From an uncultured bacterium (GTDB taxonomy: Bacteria; Patescibacteriota; Gracilibacteria; BD1-5; UBA6164): a stretch of 8,297 nucleotides of DNA. The stretch covers positions 1 to 8,297 of the forward strand of contig CAMZKR010000032.1 in the NCBI GenBank assembly GCA_947311335.1, read 5' to 3'. The position numbers and the translations under genes were made by a program. This document shows positions 6,164-8,297 of this stretch, in pieces. The notes beneath the pieces are model-generated. The model did no database searches. It was not told where the DNA came from and worked only from the letters and a program-made list of their open reading frames with translations. Each line of letters opens with the position of its first letter. The first letter of the stretch is position 1.

Positions 6164-8279
6164 ACTTCTTTCATACTCAATTGTATTTTACCAGTTTTTT
6201 CATCTATTTTAGTTACTTTCACTTTTACTGTTTGTCATACTTCTACAAATTCTTTAGGATCACTAACAAACTTATTAGTAATCTCAGAGATGTGTATTAA
6301 TCAATCATTTTTCATTCATATATCTACAAACGCTCAAAAAGCAACAACATTCCTAATAACTCATTCAAGAATATTTCACTTTTTAATATTATTAATATTA
6401 TTTTTTTAGTAACTTTTTTATGTGTAGAATTTATTCTTTTTTCTTTTCATAAATTATTATAAGATTCTACTATAAAATCTAAAGTTGTAATTTTAACATC
6501 TGGATATATTTTTGTTAAAATACTTTTATTTGATTCAAAATCATCTGGTCATATATCATTTTTAAGCATATATTTTGTAAGCTTATATTGTTCTGGATGA
6601 ATATCTGTATTATCTAATTCTTCTTTACTATCTGGAACTCTTAAAAATCAAACTGCTTGTTCATATACTTTTGAAGATAATTGTTTTTTTAAATCAATTC
6701 TTGATTTATATGGTCTATTATTATATATTTTTTTTGCCACTTTTTTATTTATTCATGATATATAATTTAACACATAACTTGAAGCTGAATTAACATTTAT
6801 TCAAACTTCATTTACTACATTTTCTACAACATCTCATAGTTTTTTTTCAAGTTTTTTCTCTGAAATATCATGTTGATACATTCATACTCCTATACTACCT
6901 ACTGGCACTTTTACAAGTTCAGAAAGTGGATCAATATATCTTCTTCAAATTGAAACTGTTCATCTATCTAAACTATCTAAATCTGGGAATTCTTCAGCTG
7001 CAATTTTACTAGCTGAGTAAACTGAAGCTCAAGATTCATTTACTATATATATTTCTTTATTAGTAACTTTTTGTAAAATCTCTATAGTTTCATTTACTCA
7101 AGTTCAATTTCAAACTACAATAAGATTAGGATTTTCTTTTGATAATATTTGTTTTAATTTTAATTTTGATTTATTTATATCATTTAAAAATATTTTATCA
7201 AACTTTATAGGTTTTCATAAATTATCTAAAATAGTCATTTTACAGCCTGCTCTATATCATGGATCAATTACTAATATTTTTTTACCATATTCTGGTTTTG
7301 TCATAAGTAAATTAGCTAAATTTTGTTTAAATGTTTCTATAGCATCATCTTCACCATCTTCATTTAATATAGATCTAAGTTCTTTTTCAACAGATTTAAA
7401 TAAAGTAATATATCAATCTTTAAATGATTCTTCTAAAATATCAATAAATGGTAATTTAATATCTAATAATTTTGCATAATAAAATCTTATTGTTTCATAA
7501 ATTTCTTCTGTTTTTTCAATTTTTACTCATAATATTCAAATTCTTTCTCATCTATTTAGAGCTAAAATTTGATATGGTTTTAAATGTTTTAATTTTAAAC
7601 TAAAATCAGAATAAATATTAAATTTGTGTATTTGTCATTTATCTTTTTCATTTAGTTTTAAAAGTGCTTTTTCTGTTTTTTTCCTAGAAACTATAGTTCA
7701 ATTTTTTTGTAAAATTTTTATCATCTCTGACCTCAAATCAGCATTTGCTGAAATCTCTGTAGATATTATATGAGTACATCATTTAAAAATTTCTTGAATA
7801 GAATAATTATTTAACAAATCTTTTAATATTAATTTCTCTGAAACAAGCTCCGTATCTTTCTTTAGTAAGTCTATATTCTTTTTTATCATATCTGCAATAA
7901 CTTGAAATCATTTTTCAATGGCAATCATTGCTTTTGTTTTTTTCTTACTCTTATATGGTTTATATATTTCTTCAACTTCTTTTAAAGTTTTTGCTTTTAA
8001 TATATTATTCATCAATTCTGAAGTCATTTTTCAAAGCTCTTCTATCCCCTTTATTGCTGTTTTTTTTATCTTGTATAATTTCTCGATTTTATTTCTTATT
8101 TCAATTATATTTCTTATATGATTTTCATCTAAATTTCATGTTCTTTCCTTTCTATATCTAGCTATAAAAGGAACTGTAGCCCCCTCAAAAATAAGTTCTA
8201 AAACAACTTCAATTTGAAAGTTTTTAAATCATAATTCATTACTCATTTCTTCTATATATTTTGGTTCTTGTAATATCAT
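6160..8279 (-). CDS. tex: Tex-family RNA-binding protein (YqgF, HhH and S1 domains), one-base frameshift before S1
   Basis: Tex is a conserved nucleic-acid-binding protein linked to transcription, with an S1 domain that binds RNA. The N-terminus matches the family (ATVPFIARYRKERTGNLDE at about 34-52), followed by the central helical region with EEIYKPYKSKKKT (103-115). The YqgF-like RNase H-fold domain (about 334-455) shows ILVIDPGYRAGCK, VVGNGTGVNE, NESGASVYSAS and AAEEFPDLDSLDRG. Then come SIGVGMYQHD, the HhH region (VNSASSYVLNYISG, about 496-509), QAVGFLRV and NTDIHPEQY. At residue 626 the frame breaks in the A7 run (T7 on plus, 6401-6407). One extra A restores the S1 domain: KKGNILEGVIRNVVAFGAFVDIG, DGLIHISE, and finally LSMKEV. 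The repaired length is 706 residues, near the roughly 720 of B. subtilis YdcI. A linker just after the break is a perfect double 9-bp repeat encoding NNINNI. The start ATG follows an in-frame TAG at 8295-8297, so the gene is complete at its 5' end. Confidence 0.93.
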
Positions 8280-8297
8280 ATTTTTTATTAATTTCTA

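Noticed and set aside
7918..8161. Two overlapping plus-strand ORFs of 67 and 77 codons, very Phe/Leu/Ile-rich.
   Set aside because: They lie antisense to the conserved N-terminal part of tex; their hydrophobic look is the complement of Lys/Asn/Glu-rich AT codons.
1..8297. CRISPR array, insertion sequence, prophage or defence system.
   Set aside because: No regularly spaced repeats, transposase or integrase motifs, or terminal inverted repeats were seen; the genes are housekeeping or transport genes.

Overview
The window is a very AT-rich bacterial chromosome segment, roughly 20-25% GC by eye. It only makes sense if UGA is read as glycine (translation table 25). Read with UGA as stop, almost nothing longer than about 120 codons survives. 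Read with UGA as Gly, six nearly full-length genes appear, and UGA falls on invariant glycines: the DYDVDG, VDCG, LNAAGR and GGHKGAAG motifs of RecJ, the two TM1-region glycines of MscL, the IDPG and GNGTG motifs of Tex, and the NIAFGAS motif of the ChaA-like antiporter. TGG stays in use at conserved Trp positions, for example the RWGSC motif of the YgjP-like protease, so this is not the mycoplasma code. UGA = Gly is known from Absconditabacteria (SR1) and Gracilibacteria (BD1-5) in the Patescibacteria/CPR. The sequence alone does not settle which. A tRNA-Arg with anticodon GCG and a CGG codon at a probable Trp position lean slightly towards Absconditabacteria.

Layout, left to right. (1) 1-1106, minus: ChaA-like Ca2+(Na+)/H+ antiporter, cut just before its C-terminus by the window edge. 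A short hairpin followed by nine T residues (1156-1178, minus) separates it from the next cluster. (2) 1202-5065, minus: a tight four-gene operon transcribed recJ - small membrane-anchored protein of unknown function - MFS permease - YgjP-like zinc metallopeptidase, with intergenic gaps of 2, 3 and 5 nt. The MFS gene has a one-base frameshift near 2028-2036. (3) 5066-5192: divergent promoter region. (4) 5193-5609, plus: mscL, followed by a 21-bp AT-only inverted repeat that probably ends its transcript. (5) 5737-5814, plus: tRNA-Arg(GCG) with encoded CCA and its own promoter. (6) 5815-6159: no intact gene; it holds a possible broken small ORF (5849-5977) and a Lys-rich open frame (6015-6163) that may be a displaced C-terminal tail of tex. 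(7) 6160-8279, minus: tex, complete except for a one-base frameshift in a seven-T run (6401-6407) just before its S1 domain.

The genes are mostly housekeeping and membrane functions: recombination and repair (RecJ), RNA-linked processes (Tex), osmotic safety valve (MscL), cation homeostasis (ChaA), unknown solute transport (MFS) and proteolysis (YgjP-like). Most start codons lack a recognisable Shine-Dalgarno sequence. I see no defence island, CRISPR array or mobile element. The unusual content is the genetic code and the decoding-related signals (tRNA-Arg with G34 and C33, rare CGN codons), plus the cluster of frameshifts.
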